In this document: positions 12,523-23,263 of the stretch, in pieces
Position numbering within the stretch: the first letter of the stretch is position 1
How the letters are laid out: each line of letters starts with the position of its first letter
Assembly (NCBI GenBank): GCA_036873135.1
Contig: JAPTYO010000020.1
Coordinates: 2,720,081 to 2,784,080 of the forward strand
Direction: 5' to 3'
Source: Clarkia xantiana subsp. parviflora
Taxonomy: Eukaryota > Streptophyta > Magnoliopsida > Myrtales > Onagraceae
Length of the DNA: 64,000 nt
Program-made: the position numbers and the translations under genes
Notes under the pieces: model-generated
Databases searched by the model: none
What the model saw: the letters and a program-made list of their open reading frames with translations, nothing else
What the model was told of the DNA's origin: nothing

Positions 12523-13286
12523 TCATATTAGGCCTGAAGCAAACTTAAATATTTCAATATCTAAAACACAATCCTGGCATAATATTTCAAGTTCTTTCTC
12601 TCCTCGAATTTGCAAATAGTCTTTTGTCCAATGGTTTTTTCCTCTTTTCTTACAAAACCATTTGAATTTATCCATTCCACGGAGACGTTTTCCTAAAAGC
12701 ATTCCAGATACAATCTTCCTACAAGGAATTGTTTTCCACTTACGGTCATCCATAGTTGCAAACTGATTGCAGAAGATGTCTTTACAACGTATATAATTTC
12801 TGGATCGTAAAGCCATTGCATATATATACGCAGATATAGTATCATCTTCATTATATGCATGTTTGATCCATTTCAACCCATGTATTGGCCTGTTTAAAAT
12901 AAACATAGCGTGAATTCCAATCATAATAGATGCATCACTTATTCCACATTTATGTAGCTTGTGTAGATATCTTCTGCCGGACTCATCAAGATGCGATATT
13001 TTTGAATATAGTCTATACAAGTGCACTTTATCCATTACATACTTTTCGTCTGTCAACCGTTTAAAGGTCCTACAGCTGTAATCAATTTTTAAAAAACATA
13101 ATGTTAATATAAAATAATAGATGCTTAATTTAACATAAGATTAGTGAATATGAGAATTGCAAATAATGATAAAAGTAATTACCATTGTCGAAGTAAAAAT
13201 GGAGTGTAGTGATTATTTTCTTCTGCCACCTTTCGTAAAATTCGAGCAATTACATCATCTGGAAGATCGGTAAGAGAATAATTCAT
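12523..13286 (-). CDS. F-box protein, two exons
   Basis: Minus-strand gene. Exon 1 is 13286-13183 (104 nt) and exon 2 is 13075-12523, with a GT-AG intron; together they encode 218 residues. The start gives MNYSLTDLPDDVIARILRKV, a good F-box (residues 5-45) ending with CCRTFKRL. The rest is a helical repeat region with motifs such as HKCGISDASIMIGIHAM and HAYNEDDTISAYIYAMALRS, resembling the Sel1/TPR-like tail of plant F-box proteins of the At2g35280 type. Such proteins are substrate adaptors of SCF ubiquitin ligases; the substrate is unknown. Alternative ATGs exist only inside exon 2. It is a distant paralogue of the broken gene at 15115-15834, sharing exon-1 length and phase. Expression cannot be judged. 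Confidence 0.7.
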
Positions 13287-15114
13287 ATTGTAGAAAGTAT
13301 TTTTTTTCTTTTCAGAATGTAGTATACTGGAAAAACAAAACACTATTTACACCAACGATGCATATACATTCACAGGTAAATGAATGTTATTTATAGCGAA
13401 ATGTAGAGATCTCAAATTCTACAAATTTGGCTGTTACTTTTGGCAAAATAACATCATCATCATTTTAATAATGATTATTATTATTAGGAGAATTTACCAT
13501 TTGTTAACGGCTGAATATTAAGAATCCCCACAATATTTAACTCTACACAGTTAAATACTATTTATTAGGATCCGTTACAGCTCTGCCATTAAAATCACTT
13601 CAATTATTCAAGAGCATTCAATTGAAAAGTATGAAGACCAAGAGACTCTTTAACGACTTTGCTGATAACGATCATATCAAATTTAGTTTGTTTGAATGTC
13701 CTTTAATTAAAAGCAATCCGTGTAACTGTCTCTTTGTTGACTAATGAATTGTGGAGCATGCTAGGATAAAGCAGGTAGACATATATTATCGTGTTATGTG
13801 AATAAAAAATATTCAAGACTAAAAATACTCTTATGAGTGTGGATTATTTGATTAATTAATATAATATTTGTATAAAAGTTGTACAAGTATAAAGTGAATA
13901 AAAACCTAAATACATATATATATATATAATTCACAATATTAGGGTTCTAAACGGGGCGGGTCGGGGCGGGTATCGCTTGCCCCGTACCCACCCCGCGGGT
14001 CGAGATGGTCGACCCGTACCCGCCCCACACAGTTCGCGGGGCGCGGCGGGGCGGGTCGACTCGCGGGTCGACTCGCGGGTCATCTATTAGTGGTACATAA
14101 TATATTATTAGCAATTTAAACACTAAATTCTATATTTAATATATACAAATTCAATTTAAAATTTAAATCACAAATAATAAATTTAACTTCAAATCCAAAT
14201 ACAAGTCACAAATCCTACTTATTTTAACTATGTATTATATTACCTATATAGTTTTATATAAATACATGTAATATATATATAAATTATCTACATACGGGGC
14301 GGTCCAGACCCTGTTTCCGTTTATAATTATTGAAAGTAGACTTTCCTTAGGCCGTTTTGATGCTTATACATTGAATCATGATTTTTTTTTCCCACCAAAA
14401 TAGTGTTATCTGAAACAACTAAACACAAAATTAGCTAATTATTCACTCTAAAATACAAAAATAGCACAATTTCGGGATGTTATTAGCGACGCGTGCATAT
14501 TTTTTGGGGGGTTTAAATACTTCTAACCTTGGGTTTAGGGTTTAGGGCAGATTTTAGGTATTCTAGATTAAAATTTTCAATTTGATAGAGGTTTACTAAA
14601 TTATATATACAAAAACCATTACGTACACATATAGCAATTAATTTCATAAAACTTATATATAATAAAAAAAAAAAAAAACCTACCTTATACCACTTTCAAT
14701 AATTCATAAACATAAACTAATAAAAACTTAAACCACCAATTATTCCTCAATCAATTACTACTAAAGATGTCAACACTATCGATTAGCAAACTATGGACAG
14801 AACTACAATTATTATTTTTAAGATAATACATCTACAAAAAAAAAATTGTTTCACTCCCTTCAAAGCTAACGTCTGAATTTTGTTCTACATTTTCAGTAAA
14901 AAAAAATTACAATAAATACAATTAATTAATACCACCATAATAAATAGTATTCATTAATTTCAAAACTAAATTAATTAATACCACCCTAATAAATAGTATC
15001 AATTAATTTCAAAACAGAATAAATTAATACCACCCTAATAAATACAATTAATTAATATCATTCTATATAAAGATCTTTCTTACAATTGATCATTCACTTC
15101 AAAAAATATACAAA
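13287..15114. other. AT-rich region between divergent F-box genes
   Basis: Contains a GC-rich repeat (next entry), a fragment CGGGGCGGTCC near 14293, two telomere-like GGGTTTA units at 14531-14547, and near-duplicate segments at 14920-15060 in which the phrase ATTAATACCACCCTAATAAATA recurs about three times. No gene was seen. Confidence 0.5.
13941..14085. repeat. GC-rich GGGCGGGTC / CGCGGGTCGA repeat fragment
   Basis: A 145-bp island of GGGCGGGTCGGGGCGGGT and CGACTCGCGGGTCGACTC motifs in AT-rich DNA. Similar islands occur at 38607-39472 and on both sides of Gypsy element 2 (40110-40206 and 50925-50960), so it belongs to a dispersed family. Confidence 0.6.
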
Positions 15115-15834
15115 ATGAAGCAAACAACACTTCTAGACCTTCCAAATGAACTTCTACAGTTTATATTTTTACTTTTAGCTCAACAAGATGGAATTGACTT
15201 CCTCGCACTCAGTAGTAGGTACAACTTTCTTCTTACAAAGATATAATTTACTAATTCCAATAAGTTTTAATACAATTAATATTTATCAATTCCACTAACA
15301 ATATTGTTCTGATCAGTTGCAGATTTCTTCGTTCAATTGCATTTGACAAAGATTCAAATTATTTGAAACAACTGTATCTTCCGACCTTATATCCTAAAAT
15401 TCCAAGTTTGACATCTACTGGTTTTTTATTTTTTTAAAAAAATAGAACAAACTGGTAACATACATGTCCATCTAATGATAGGGACGTATCTTTTCTTCAT
15501 ACAAAAAAATATATATGAAGGAAAAATGTTTTTACAAAACGCTGTAAAAACAAATGTTACCTATCAAGCTATCTACAATTACAGCATCGCATTGTATACG
15601 ATAGACAAATATGCAGCAGCAAAAATATTTCGCCGATTTTGGAGACTTGAAGGTGACTACCAAATGGTGTTGGGTTGCAGGGAGATATTCAAATTAATGG
15701 TCTCACCAGAAGATCGTGAAGAACAATTATATATATACGGACATACCCATAGATATCTAGAAAGAATAATACACACTGATTCACAGCCCAATATACATAT
15801 AGAAATATATAAACTTAAATACGATTTGCCTTAG
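15115..15834 (+). pseudogene. F-box paralogue broken by a frameshift
   Basis: Exon 1 is 15115-15218 (104 nt, MKQTTLLDLPNELLQFIFLL) and exon 2 starts at 15317 (SCRFLRSIAFDKD). Exon-1 length, phase and the CR-F-R motif match the minus-strand gene at 12523-13286. Exon 2 runs into a T/A-rich run at 15420-15442 and a stop; the homologous frame resumes about 15440 as TGNIHVHLMIGTYLFF and stays open to 15834. The interrupting segment is too short to be a plant intron (about 25 bp), so I read it as a frameshift or a small low-complexity insertion. A programmed or sequencing cause cannot be excluded. Confidence 0.6.
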
Positions 15835-16320
15835 TTTCTATATTATTGTATCAACTTTATATATCAAACAGTAAATAAAAAATATTTCAATAATATATAC
15901 ACTATATCATCTACTTAATAGTCATGCTTGATGAAAAAAACAATTTATACAATAAATTCAATATCTCATTTAATTTATGTCATCTCTGTAGAATATATAT
16001 ATATATATAATTACTTTAATTAGATAAATTACTTTTATACATCAAACAATAACATGACAGGAAAAAAATAAAAAATATAAACAATCACATAAAATTAATC
16101 AACAAAACTATTTACACTTTACGTTTAAAGTTACTTAATAAATAATAACATTATCGTATGATTCAAAAATGACATCGTCTAAATTTAAACCTTACAATAT
16201 TAAAATGTTAAGTTCATACATATATATATACATACAACATTTAACTAATATTCTTTTTAAATTAAAAATATATATATACATAGCCTTACAAAAATATTAC
16301 ATTAAACTATCACAATTTAA
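15835..16320. other. AT-rich leader to the Helitron 3' end
   Basis: No gene. The sequence is low-complexity AT with several TATATA runs, and ends directly in the GC hairpin of the Helitron terminus. Confidence 0.5.
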
Positions 16321-16324
16321 CGTG

Positions 16325-16354
16325 CCCCGCGCGTAGCGCGGGGTCAGCACCTAG
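16325..16354 (+). mobile_element. Helitron 3' terminus (hairpin plus CTAG)
   Basis: A perfect 8-bp stem, CCCCGCGC (16325-16332) and GCGCGGGG (16336-16343) with loop GTA, is followed after ten bases by CTAG at 16351-16354 and then T. This is the standard Helitron 3' structure: terminal hairpin, CTRR end, insertion before T. The element therefore extends to the left. Whether it is the end of the transposase-bearing Helitron at 1-7 kb, or of a short non-autonomous one, cannot be decided here. It lies 126 bp upstream of the cytochrome c start codon. Confidence 0.8.
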
Positions 16355-16480
16355 TTATATATATACATCCGCCGCTGCCCATGTGGCTTATTTCTGACTT
16401 CCACAAGAAGAAAAGAAAGGGCGAGAAACCTAGGCCTAGAGAAACACAAAGCAGAAGAGAAGAAGAGGCCGCAGTTGACA

Positions 16481-17925
16481 ATGGCATCTTTCGACGAAGC
16501 GCCTCCGGGCAATCCTCAGGCTGGAGACAAGATCTTCAGGACTAAGTGCGCCCAGTGCCACACCGTCGACAAAGGCGCTGGCCACAAGCAAGGTTAGTTA
16601 GTTCTATTTGCTCCGTCTCAACTTTAGCTATCTACACCTTTCGGCTTGTGATTTGAGATTGTATAAACCTAAATAAGCTGTCGTTCAGCTGCCGTTTAGC
16701 AGATCTGGTTGGATTTTCCGTCTTTGTTAATATTCCCTGCTCAAATTATTAATATGAGTTGATTCATGACCTGATCTAAATCTGATGCATAATATGTATA
16801 ATTTGCTTATAATGAGGTTGAATTTGATGTGCCTATTGGGTAATGATGATACATCTTTCTTAACCTTTGTTTTTTCCCCCCGTAATTTGGTATGAGTTTA
16901 TATGACAGCTTATGATCGTGATCTAGGCCTCTAGGCTTTAGTAGGAAGAATTCGATTCCTTTGTTAGAAAACTGGGTTCATTCATTGTTACTTCTTTGGG
17001 GATTTAAAATGAATCAATGATTCCAATTTTCTCATAAATATTGAGAATATTAGTGGCTTAAATTTATAAGCTCCGATTGCTGTAGTTTTTGGAAGACATT
17101 TATGAGATCGAACAGCCCTTGAAGTAGTTATGAATGAAGGAATTGAAGTTGGTGTTTTGAGTTGTTGGGCTCCTGGTGTTCTTTGTTGTTATAACTCCCA
17201 ATTCTCAGTATGAACAATTCATTATCTGTCACTTCAATTGTATCAGTTGTTTGGATGAGATACTGAAATTGGATGTTTTTGCCTTACTTTTGAATTTTGT
17301 AGGACCCAATTTGAACGGCCTCTTTGGTCGGCAGTCTGGCACCACTCCTGGATACTCCTACTCAGCTGGTAATAAGAACAAGGCTGTTATTTGGGAGGAG
17401 AAGACACTGTACGATTACTTGCTCAATCCCAAGAAGGTACAAGCATTTTTGTGTAGACTGGTGAACTTTCATTTATGCATCCATGAAAACATCAACAATT
17501 GGTAAAGCATACAGGGTTTTGAGACACTTCATGGGGTGTTCGTTATCATTTAGTGGGGTTATTAACTTATGAATTCTCCATCTCTTAGATAGTTATTATA
17601 TACTATAGAATGTGCATTCTTTCGAGTAGTGCTAAGAAACAACATAGGTTGAGGATTTGTTTCTGAGTTGTGCTTTGTGTTATTTCCATCTCTGATCTGT
17701 CAATTACTTATTACACATTCCCAATATGGCGATGGTGCAGATGTCATCTGCAATTTCTTGTTTTTGGCACTGGTTATCTGTTTTAAGGATCGACTATGTT
17801 TTGATGAATTTCGTTTGTTTTGGCTTGTGCAGTACATTCCTGGAACTAAGATGGTTTTCCCGGGACTAAAGAAGCCGCAGGACCGAGCTGACCTTATTGC
17901 ATATCTGAAGCAGTCAACTGCTTAA
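16481..17925 (+). CDS. CYTC: Cytochrome c, three exons
   Basis: Soluble electron carrier of the mitochondrial intermembrane space, passing electrons from complex III to complex IV. Exons 16481-16592, 17303-17436 and 17833-17925 join in frame to 112 residues. The haem-binding motif CAQCH is at 23-27, and the axial Met89 lies in [11 protein letters not shown]. The eight-residue N-terminal extension [10 protein letters not shown] and the total length are typical of plant cytochrome c. All splice sites are GT-AG. The gene sits between two transposons: a Helitron end 126 bp upstream of the ATG and a Gypsy element 259 bp downstream of the stop. The coding sequence is unbroken and very likely functional. 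Confidence 0.97.
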
Positions 17926-18012
17926 GGTCGATACTTGATAGTCCTAGATTTTCTCGGAATACAATTTGTTGTTGAAGTTGATTTTTGTTCTAAAGGCGGT
18001 ATTTTGCTTGCG

Positions 18013-18018
18013 AATAAA
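18013..18018 (+). promoter_or_regulatory. AATAAA-type poly(A) signal of the cytochrome c gene
   Basis: AATAAA occurs 88 bp after the stop codon. The Gypsy insertion starts 166 bp further on, so normal polyadenylation could survive it. Confidence 0.5.
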
Positions 18019-18184
18019 TCAAAACATAACATTGGACATATTCACATGCTCTGATAGTAGCATGTAAGCTGCCCTAATGGGCAAATATGAGTTGTGACAT
18101 TCGATTGCATGAAGGAACAATTATTCATTTTGTTGACGGAGGGTTGTTCTATTGGTTTTAGATCGAGTACTTGGCTGTGCTTGG

Positions 18185-18987
18185 TGATGGATATACGCCC
18201 AATTTGAACCCGTTGACTTCCGAACCGTTGTATTTTTATCGTCCCATTTATGATTGCAAATCGAAACTTCAACCCGGACACTTCGCGAGAACATCGACGG
18301 CTCGGACGGGGCCGAAGCGCCCGTCCGACAGAGGCGAACTCACCTAGGTGAGGTTGGGTGGCCACACCCGACCTCCCCTAGGGGAGATCGGGTCAGCCAA
18401 CCCGATCCCTCCTAGGAGGGATGGGGTTGGCCAACCCCACCCTCCCTAGGAGGGGTTGGGTGTCCTCACCCAACCCCTACCCTTGGGGGTCGGATTTCTC
18501 CCCCCCCAAGGGTCCCGGCACCCCTTTCAGACGCCCATGCTCGGTCCACTCCGCCTGCCTCATCCGAATCCTAAGGTCTTAATTATACGCTTAAAGGTTA
18601 ATTAATTGTGTTTAAGGGCTAACGATGTCATTAAGCCACCTTAATGACACCGTTGCCTATAAATACCCCACCTTCACAACTCATTTGAACATCTTGGCCA
18701 TTTGAACAATTTAGCTCTGACATCTCTCTAGCTTTATCTCTCTAGAAATATAGTTCTGACTTAGGCATCGGAGAGGGTTCACCAGGCACCACCCCCCTCC
18801 TCCGTGTCTGGTACTGCCCCTTTTGCAGGGCAAAGGGAGAGAAGAAGAGAAGGAACCAAGGGAAGAAGGAAAGGAAGAAGGACATAGGCCAAGGCAAGGC
18901 GACTCGAGAAGACCGGATCATACACACCCCCCGTAAGGAGTGAGATCAAAGCCGACACCCCGTTGACCTAGATCTCATAACTTAACA
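18185..18987 (+). repeat. 5' LTR of Gypsy element 1
   Basis: 803 bp, TGATGG...TAACA. It contains a short palindrome array (18340-18480), TATAAAT at 18658-18664, and a purine-rich U5. By eye it matches the 3' LTR except for exactly five missing 34-bp units and small C-run length changes, which account for the 173-bp length difference. Confidence 0.92.
18658..18664 (+). promoter_or_regulatory. TATA box of the LTR promoter
   Basis: TATAAAT preceded by GC and followed by ACCCC; the same motif occurs at matching places in the other three LTRs (near 27684, 40849 and 50394). Transcription would start about 30 bp downstream. Confidence 0.6.
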
Positions 18988-18989
18988 CT

Positions 18990-19005
18990 TGGCGCCGTCT
19001 GCGGG
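18990..19005 (+). other. Primer-binding site of Gypsy element 1
   Basis: TGGCGCCGTCTGCGGG starts two bases after the 5' LTR and begins with TGG, complementary to a tRNA CCA end. I do not assign the tRNA. Element 2 has TGGCGCCGTCTGTAGG at the same place (41378). Confidence 0.7.
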
Positions 19006-19038
19006 CTTCGGACAGAAAGCCTAACTATCACTAGCAAG

Positions 19039-21204
19039 ATGGCAAGCGTATATGTCATCCATGGAGGGTATGGAGCTGGAGGAGAGTCAGCGAATGCTAG
19101 AGAAGCATATATGGCAGAGTTAGGGACTCCTAAGCCAAGAGAAGAACAACCAAATGGAAAGAAAGAAGACATAATAGAATTTTCAAGAAGAGACATGGAG
19201 CATGTGTTACCAGACAACAAGGATGCCCTGGTCATAACAATGAAGATCACTGATATGGACATTGGGAGAATCCTAATAGACAGTGGAAGCTCACCAAACA
19301 TCATTAGCAAGAAGGTCCTCAACATACTAGGAGTTAGGCCAAGTAGCATAAAACAGGTTTACTCCCCCTTGGTAGGATTTTCAGGAGAGCCAACATACCC
19401 ACTGGGGGCAGTCACACTACCTGTGACACTGGGCACAGGGCAAAGGCAGCTAAAGATTGATGTCCCATTCTTCATTACAGAAGACATGGAAGAGTACAAT
19501 GGGGTCCTAGGTACCACTACAATAAACAAGTGGGGTATGGTACCATCAACGCTATATCAGAAAGTGAAATTCCCCACAGACCAAGGGATAGGGGAAGTAA
19601 AGGGTAACCAGAAGGTAGCACGGAAATGTGCAAGGATTGCACTAGGCAAAAGGAAGAAAACAAGAGAAGTCCTACTAGTAGACGAGGACCCAAGAGAAGA
19701 TCATGGAAGGCCAGCCCCCATGGAGGAACTAAAAGAGATACTCATAGAAGAACCCGATAGGAAGGCTAAAATTGGGACTGCCTTATCTCAGGAAGAGGAG
19801 AACCATTTAGTCGCTTTACTAAGGGAATACAAGGATTTGTTCGCCTGGTCACCGAACGATATGCCAGGGATATCAGAAGATGTGATCTCACACAGGCTCA
19901 ACATAGACGCGGCAACGCGGCCAACAACACAGAAGGTGAGACCAATGGGAGGCAATAAAAAGATAGCTATTCAAGAAGAAGTAGAAAAGCTACTAAAGGC
20001 AAAGTTCATCAAGGAAATCAGATTCCAGACATGGGTGGCAAACCCAGTACTGGTAAAGAAGCCGGGAGGAAGTTGGAGAATGTGTATTGACTATCGGGAC
20101 CTAAACAAGGCATGCCCAAAGGACTCATATCCGCTACCAAGAATAGATCAGTTAGTGGATGCAACATCAGGTCACCAACTAATGAGCTTCATGGATGCAT
20201 ACTCAGGATATAACCAGATAAAAATGGCCCCTAAGGACGCCCCCCACACAGCATTCTACGCTAATAGCGAGATATACCATTACACAGTGATGCCTTTCGG
20301 ACTCATAAATGCTGGAGCAACATACCAAAGAATGGTCAACAAAATCTTTGGGGACATGATAGGGAAGACAATGGAAGCGTATGTGGACGATATGATAGTC
20401 AAATCTAAAGAGAAGAAGGACCATGTGGAAAACCTTCGCTCAACGTTTGAAAGGATGAGGCAATATCAAGTCCGTCTAAACCCGAAAAAGTGCGCATTTG
20501 GGGTGCAATCAGGAAAGTTCTTAGGCTTCATGGTAAGCCAGCGAGGCATAGAGGTAAACCCCGAAAAACTTCAAGCAATTGAAGAAATGCAATCACCTAC
20601 GAAGCACAAAGAGGTTCAACGACTGAACGGGAGGTTGGCAGCCCTTAACAGATTCCTATCCAAAATAGGAGACAAGGCATTACCCTTCTTTGAGGTACTA
20701 AGGGCAAACAAGAAATTTGAATGGACACAAAGATGTGAGGAGGCCTTCCAGCAACTCAAACAACATCTAAAAACACTACCACCCCTAGCAAAGCCTACAC
20801 CAGGGGAGCCCCTCTACCTCTACATCTCAGTGAGCAACGTGGCAGTTAGCTCAGTGCTAATCAAAGAGGAAAACGCTGCACAATTGCCAGTATACTTCGT
20901 AAGCAAAACATTGGCAAAGTATGAGATCAACTACTTGCCAATAGAAAAGTACCTCTATGCACTGATCGTATCAGCAAGAAAGTTGAGACCGTATTTTCAT
21001 GGGCATGAAGTAACAGTCCTCACAGACCAACCATTGAAACACCTCCTGCAGAGACCAGACACATCGGGAAGACTGACCAAATGGGCAATCGAGTTAAGTG
21101 AGTTTCGCATTCATTTCGCCCCAAGAACAGCCATAAAGGGTCAGGCTCTAGCGGATTTTATCGCCGAATTCACTGGAATTAATCCGGACGAAGACTTGGG
21201 ATAA
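19039..21204 (+). CDS. Gypsy pol part 1: protease, reverse transcriptase, RNase H
   Basis: 721 residues. Aspartic protease motif ILIDSGSSPNII near residue 79, LVKKPGGSWRMCIDYRDLNK at the start of the RT fingers, catalytic YVDDMIVKS near 447, and a Gypsy-type RNase H connection with VYFVSKTL and VLTDQPLKHLL. It copies the element RNA into DNA. The frame stops at TAA 21202-21204, where an intact element would continue into the second RNase H and integrase. No gag precedes it; the ATG at 19039 is only the first one available after what is probably a gag deletion. Confidence 0.9.
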   Translation: MASVYVIHGGYGAGGESANAREAYMAELGTPKPREEQPNGKKEDIIEFSRRDMEHVLPDNKDALVITMKITDMDIGRILIDSGSSPNIISKKVLNILGVRPSSIKQVYSPLVGFSGEPTYPLGAVTLPVTLGTGQRQLKIDVPFFITEDMEEYNGVLGTTTINKWGMVPSTLYQKVKFPTDQGIGEVKGNQKVARKCARIALGKRKKTREVLLVDEDPREDHGRPAPMEELKEILIEEPDRKAKIGTALSQEEENHLVALLREYKDLFAWSPNDMPGISEDVISHRLNIDAATRPTTQKVRPMGGNKKIAIQEEVEKLLKAKFIKEIRFQTWVANPVLVKKPGGSWRMCIDYRDLNKACPKDSYPLPRIDQLVDATSGHQLMSFMDAYSGYNQIKMAPKDAPHTAFYANSEIYHYTVMPFGLINAGATYQRMVNKIFGDMIGKTMEAYVDDMIVKSKEKKDHVENLRSTFERMRQYQVRLNPKKCAFGVQSGKFLGFMVSQRGIEVNPEKLQAIEEMQSPTKHKEVQRLNGRLAALNRFLSKIGDKALPFFEVLRANKKFEWTQRCEEAFQQLKQHLKTLPPLAKPTPGEPLYLYISVSNVAVSSVLIKEENAAQLPVYFVSKTLAKYEINYLPIEKYLYALIVSARKLRPYFHGHEVTVLTDQPLKHLLQRPDTSGRLTKWAIELSEFRIHFAPRTAIKGQALADFIAEFTGINPDEDLG

Positions 21205-22965
21205 GTCAAAACTACATGCGAGGCAAGTAGTAGTCAGGAGACACAATCAGAAGAATTATGGGAGATGCATACTGATGGGTCATCCAACGGAGGAGGTTCA
21301 GGCGCAGGCCTCTTACTATACCCACCAAACAGCGATACACCTATGCGCTATGCCATGGCACTAACCTTTAAGGCAACAAACAATGAGGCTGAGTACGAAG
21401 CACTAATAACTGGCCTGAGAATAGCCAAAGGAGTAGGGACAAAGCATTTAAGGGTCAAGTGTGATTCCCAACTAGTTGTCAACCAAGTGAAAGGAATCTA
21501 CACTGCAAAGTCCGAAAACATGCAGAGATACCTGCAGCAAGCCAAGGACCTGATAAAGAGCTTCCAAAGCTTCGACATTGAGTCTGTCCCAAGAGAACAA
21601 AACCAAGAGGCAGACGCCTTAAGTAAACTAGCCTTAGGGGCAGAAGCAGGCAAAGAGGTTCACTTCGTGGAGCAAAGAATGCAATCAGTGATAGAACAAA
21701 TGGAGGTTCTAGCAATAGATGAAGCAGAAGTCTGGATGACACCAATGAGACAATACATCATGGAAGGAAAGCTCCCAAAAGATAAGGTGGAAGCAGTCAA
21801 GATTGAAAGGATGGCTAGGAATTACGCAGTGATGGACAATGAACTCTACAAGAAAGGATACTCCACACCTTTCCTCAAATGCATAGCATACCCAGAAACA
21901 GAGAGGGTACTTGCAGAGCTCCATGAGGGAGAGGCGGGGTGCCATGAAGGAGCACGGTCAATAAGCCGAAAGGTCTACAACCTAGGATACTATTGGCCAT
22001 CATTGAGCAAAGAAGTAGCAGACTTGGTACAAAAATGTGATCACTGCCAAAGGTACTCCAGAAATATAACAGCCCCACCAGCAAAGCTAAGCTCCATCTC
22101 AGGAGCCTGGCCTTTCGCACAATGGGGGATTGATTTGATAGGCCCCCTACCAAAAACAAAAGGCCAGAAGACTTGCATAATTGTTGCAATAGACTACTTC
22201 TCCAAGTGGATAGAAGCAAAGGCAATGGGGAAGACAACAGACGACCAAGTCGTTAATTTCATCCAATCTCACATTGTCTCGAGGTACGGGGTGCCAAGAG
22301 CAATAATAAGTGACAATGGCCCACAATTCAAGAGCAAGAAATTGCAGTGGTATTGCGAAAGACTGAATATAGATCACCGTTTCGCATCAGTAAAGCACCC
22401 TCAGACAAACGGACAGGTAGAATCGGCAAACAAGATAGTGCTAGATGGCCTAAAGAAACGACTCCACGCCACCAAGGGAAGTTGGGTAGATGAGCTGGAG
22501 AATGTTCTATGGGCAGTGCGGACAACACCAAAGATATCCACAGGAGAAACGCCATTTGGTCTAGTGTACGGAACCGAGGCGGTGGCACCAGCAGAAATAG
22601 CGGTACAATCACTGAGGACCAAGTACTTTGAGGAGCATGAGAACAACAAGGCAAGACTTTTAGATTTAGACATGGTGGAGGACAAAAGGTGGAATTCAGA
22701 AGAAGCACAGACACGAATGCGCCTTGTCTCAGCAAGATACTACAATCGCCAAGTCAAGGAGAGACAATTCCACGTAGGAGAACTAGTACTAAGAAGGAAT
22801 GAGTTCTCACACTTAGACCAAGTCAGAAAATTATCTCCAAAGTGGGAAGGACCATACAAGATAGCGTCAGTTCCTTACGTAAACGCGTACCGCCTCGAAG
22901 ATGGGGAGGGATATATCTCCACAAACACCTTCAGTGGAGAGCACCTAAAGAAGTACTACGTATAA
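21205..22965 (+). CDS. Gypsy pol part 2: second RNase H and integrase
   Basis: In frame with part 1 after the single stop; first ATG at 21265. It begins with an extra (archaeal-type) RNase H, MHTDGSSNGGGSGAGL, with NNEAEYEALI and a QEADALSKLA end. The integrase follows: the zinc-binding His-Cys pairs (HEGEAGCHEG near 219 and CDHCQRY near 257), then the DD35E core with WGIDLIGP, ISDNGPQF and NGQVESAN. There is no chromodomain. The dual RNase H arrangement points to the Tat lineage. Without readthrough or another start it would not be made as one polyprotein with part 1. Confidence 0.9.
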   Translation, partial: VKTTCEASSSQETQSEELWEMHTDGSSNGGGSGAGLLLYPPNSDTPMRYAMALTFKATNNEAEYEALITGLRIAKGVGTKHLRVKCDSQLVVNQVKGIYTAKSENMQRYLQQAKDLIKSFQSFDIESVPREQNQEADALSKLALGAEAGKEVHFVEQRMQSVIEQMEVLAIDEAEVWMTPMRQYIMEGKLPKDKVEAVKIERMARNYAVMDNELYKKGYSTPFLKCIAYPETERVLAELHEGEAGCHEGARSISRKVYNLGYYWPSLSKEVADLVQKCDHCQRYSRNITAPPAKLSSISGAWPFAQWGIDLIGPLPKTKGQKTCIIVAIDYFSKWIEAKAMGKTTDDQVVNFIQSHIVSRYGVPRAIISDNGPQFKSKKLQWYCERLNIDHRFASVKHPQTNGQVESANKIVLDGLKKRLHATKGSWVDELENVLWAVRTTPKISTGETPFGLVYGTEAVAPAEIAVQSLRTKYFEEHENNKARLLDLDMVEDKRWNSEEAQTRMRLVSARYYNRQVKERQFHVGELVLRRNEFSHLDQVRKLSPKWEGPYKIASVPYVNAYRLEDGEGYISTNTFSGEHLKKYYV

Positions 22966-23263
22966 GAAGAAAGCACAAGCAAAAGACCATATCCTTAGTT
23001 TCATATTACACATTTTACGCGCTTCAGCTTCACAAGCTTTTCAAAAAACAACTTTTGAGAAGGAGAACTCACGAAGTTACTCCAACTCTACAACTATCTT
23101 TTATTCCTACAAAGGATGTCTTGGTGCACCAAGGCATCCCAAGTGTACAGAAACATGAATGCTCCTAAGGGGGTAGTAGTTACTCAAGAGTATTTTCAAG
23201 TGAATGTAGCGGTATAATCACGAAGTTATCCTTACACAGATATGACTTCAAGTCAATGACAGG

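Noticed and set aside
14531..14547. Interstitial telomere repeat
   Set aside because: Only two to three GGGTTTA units; far too few, and frequent by chance in plant DNA.
15420..15442. Very short intron in the F-box paralogue
   Set aside because: GT...AG can be placed, but about 25 bp is well below plant intron length; a frameshift or small insertion is simpler.
21479..22735. Minus-strand frames opposite integrase
   Set aside because: Shadows of the strongly supported pol frame; no motifs.
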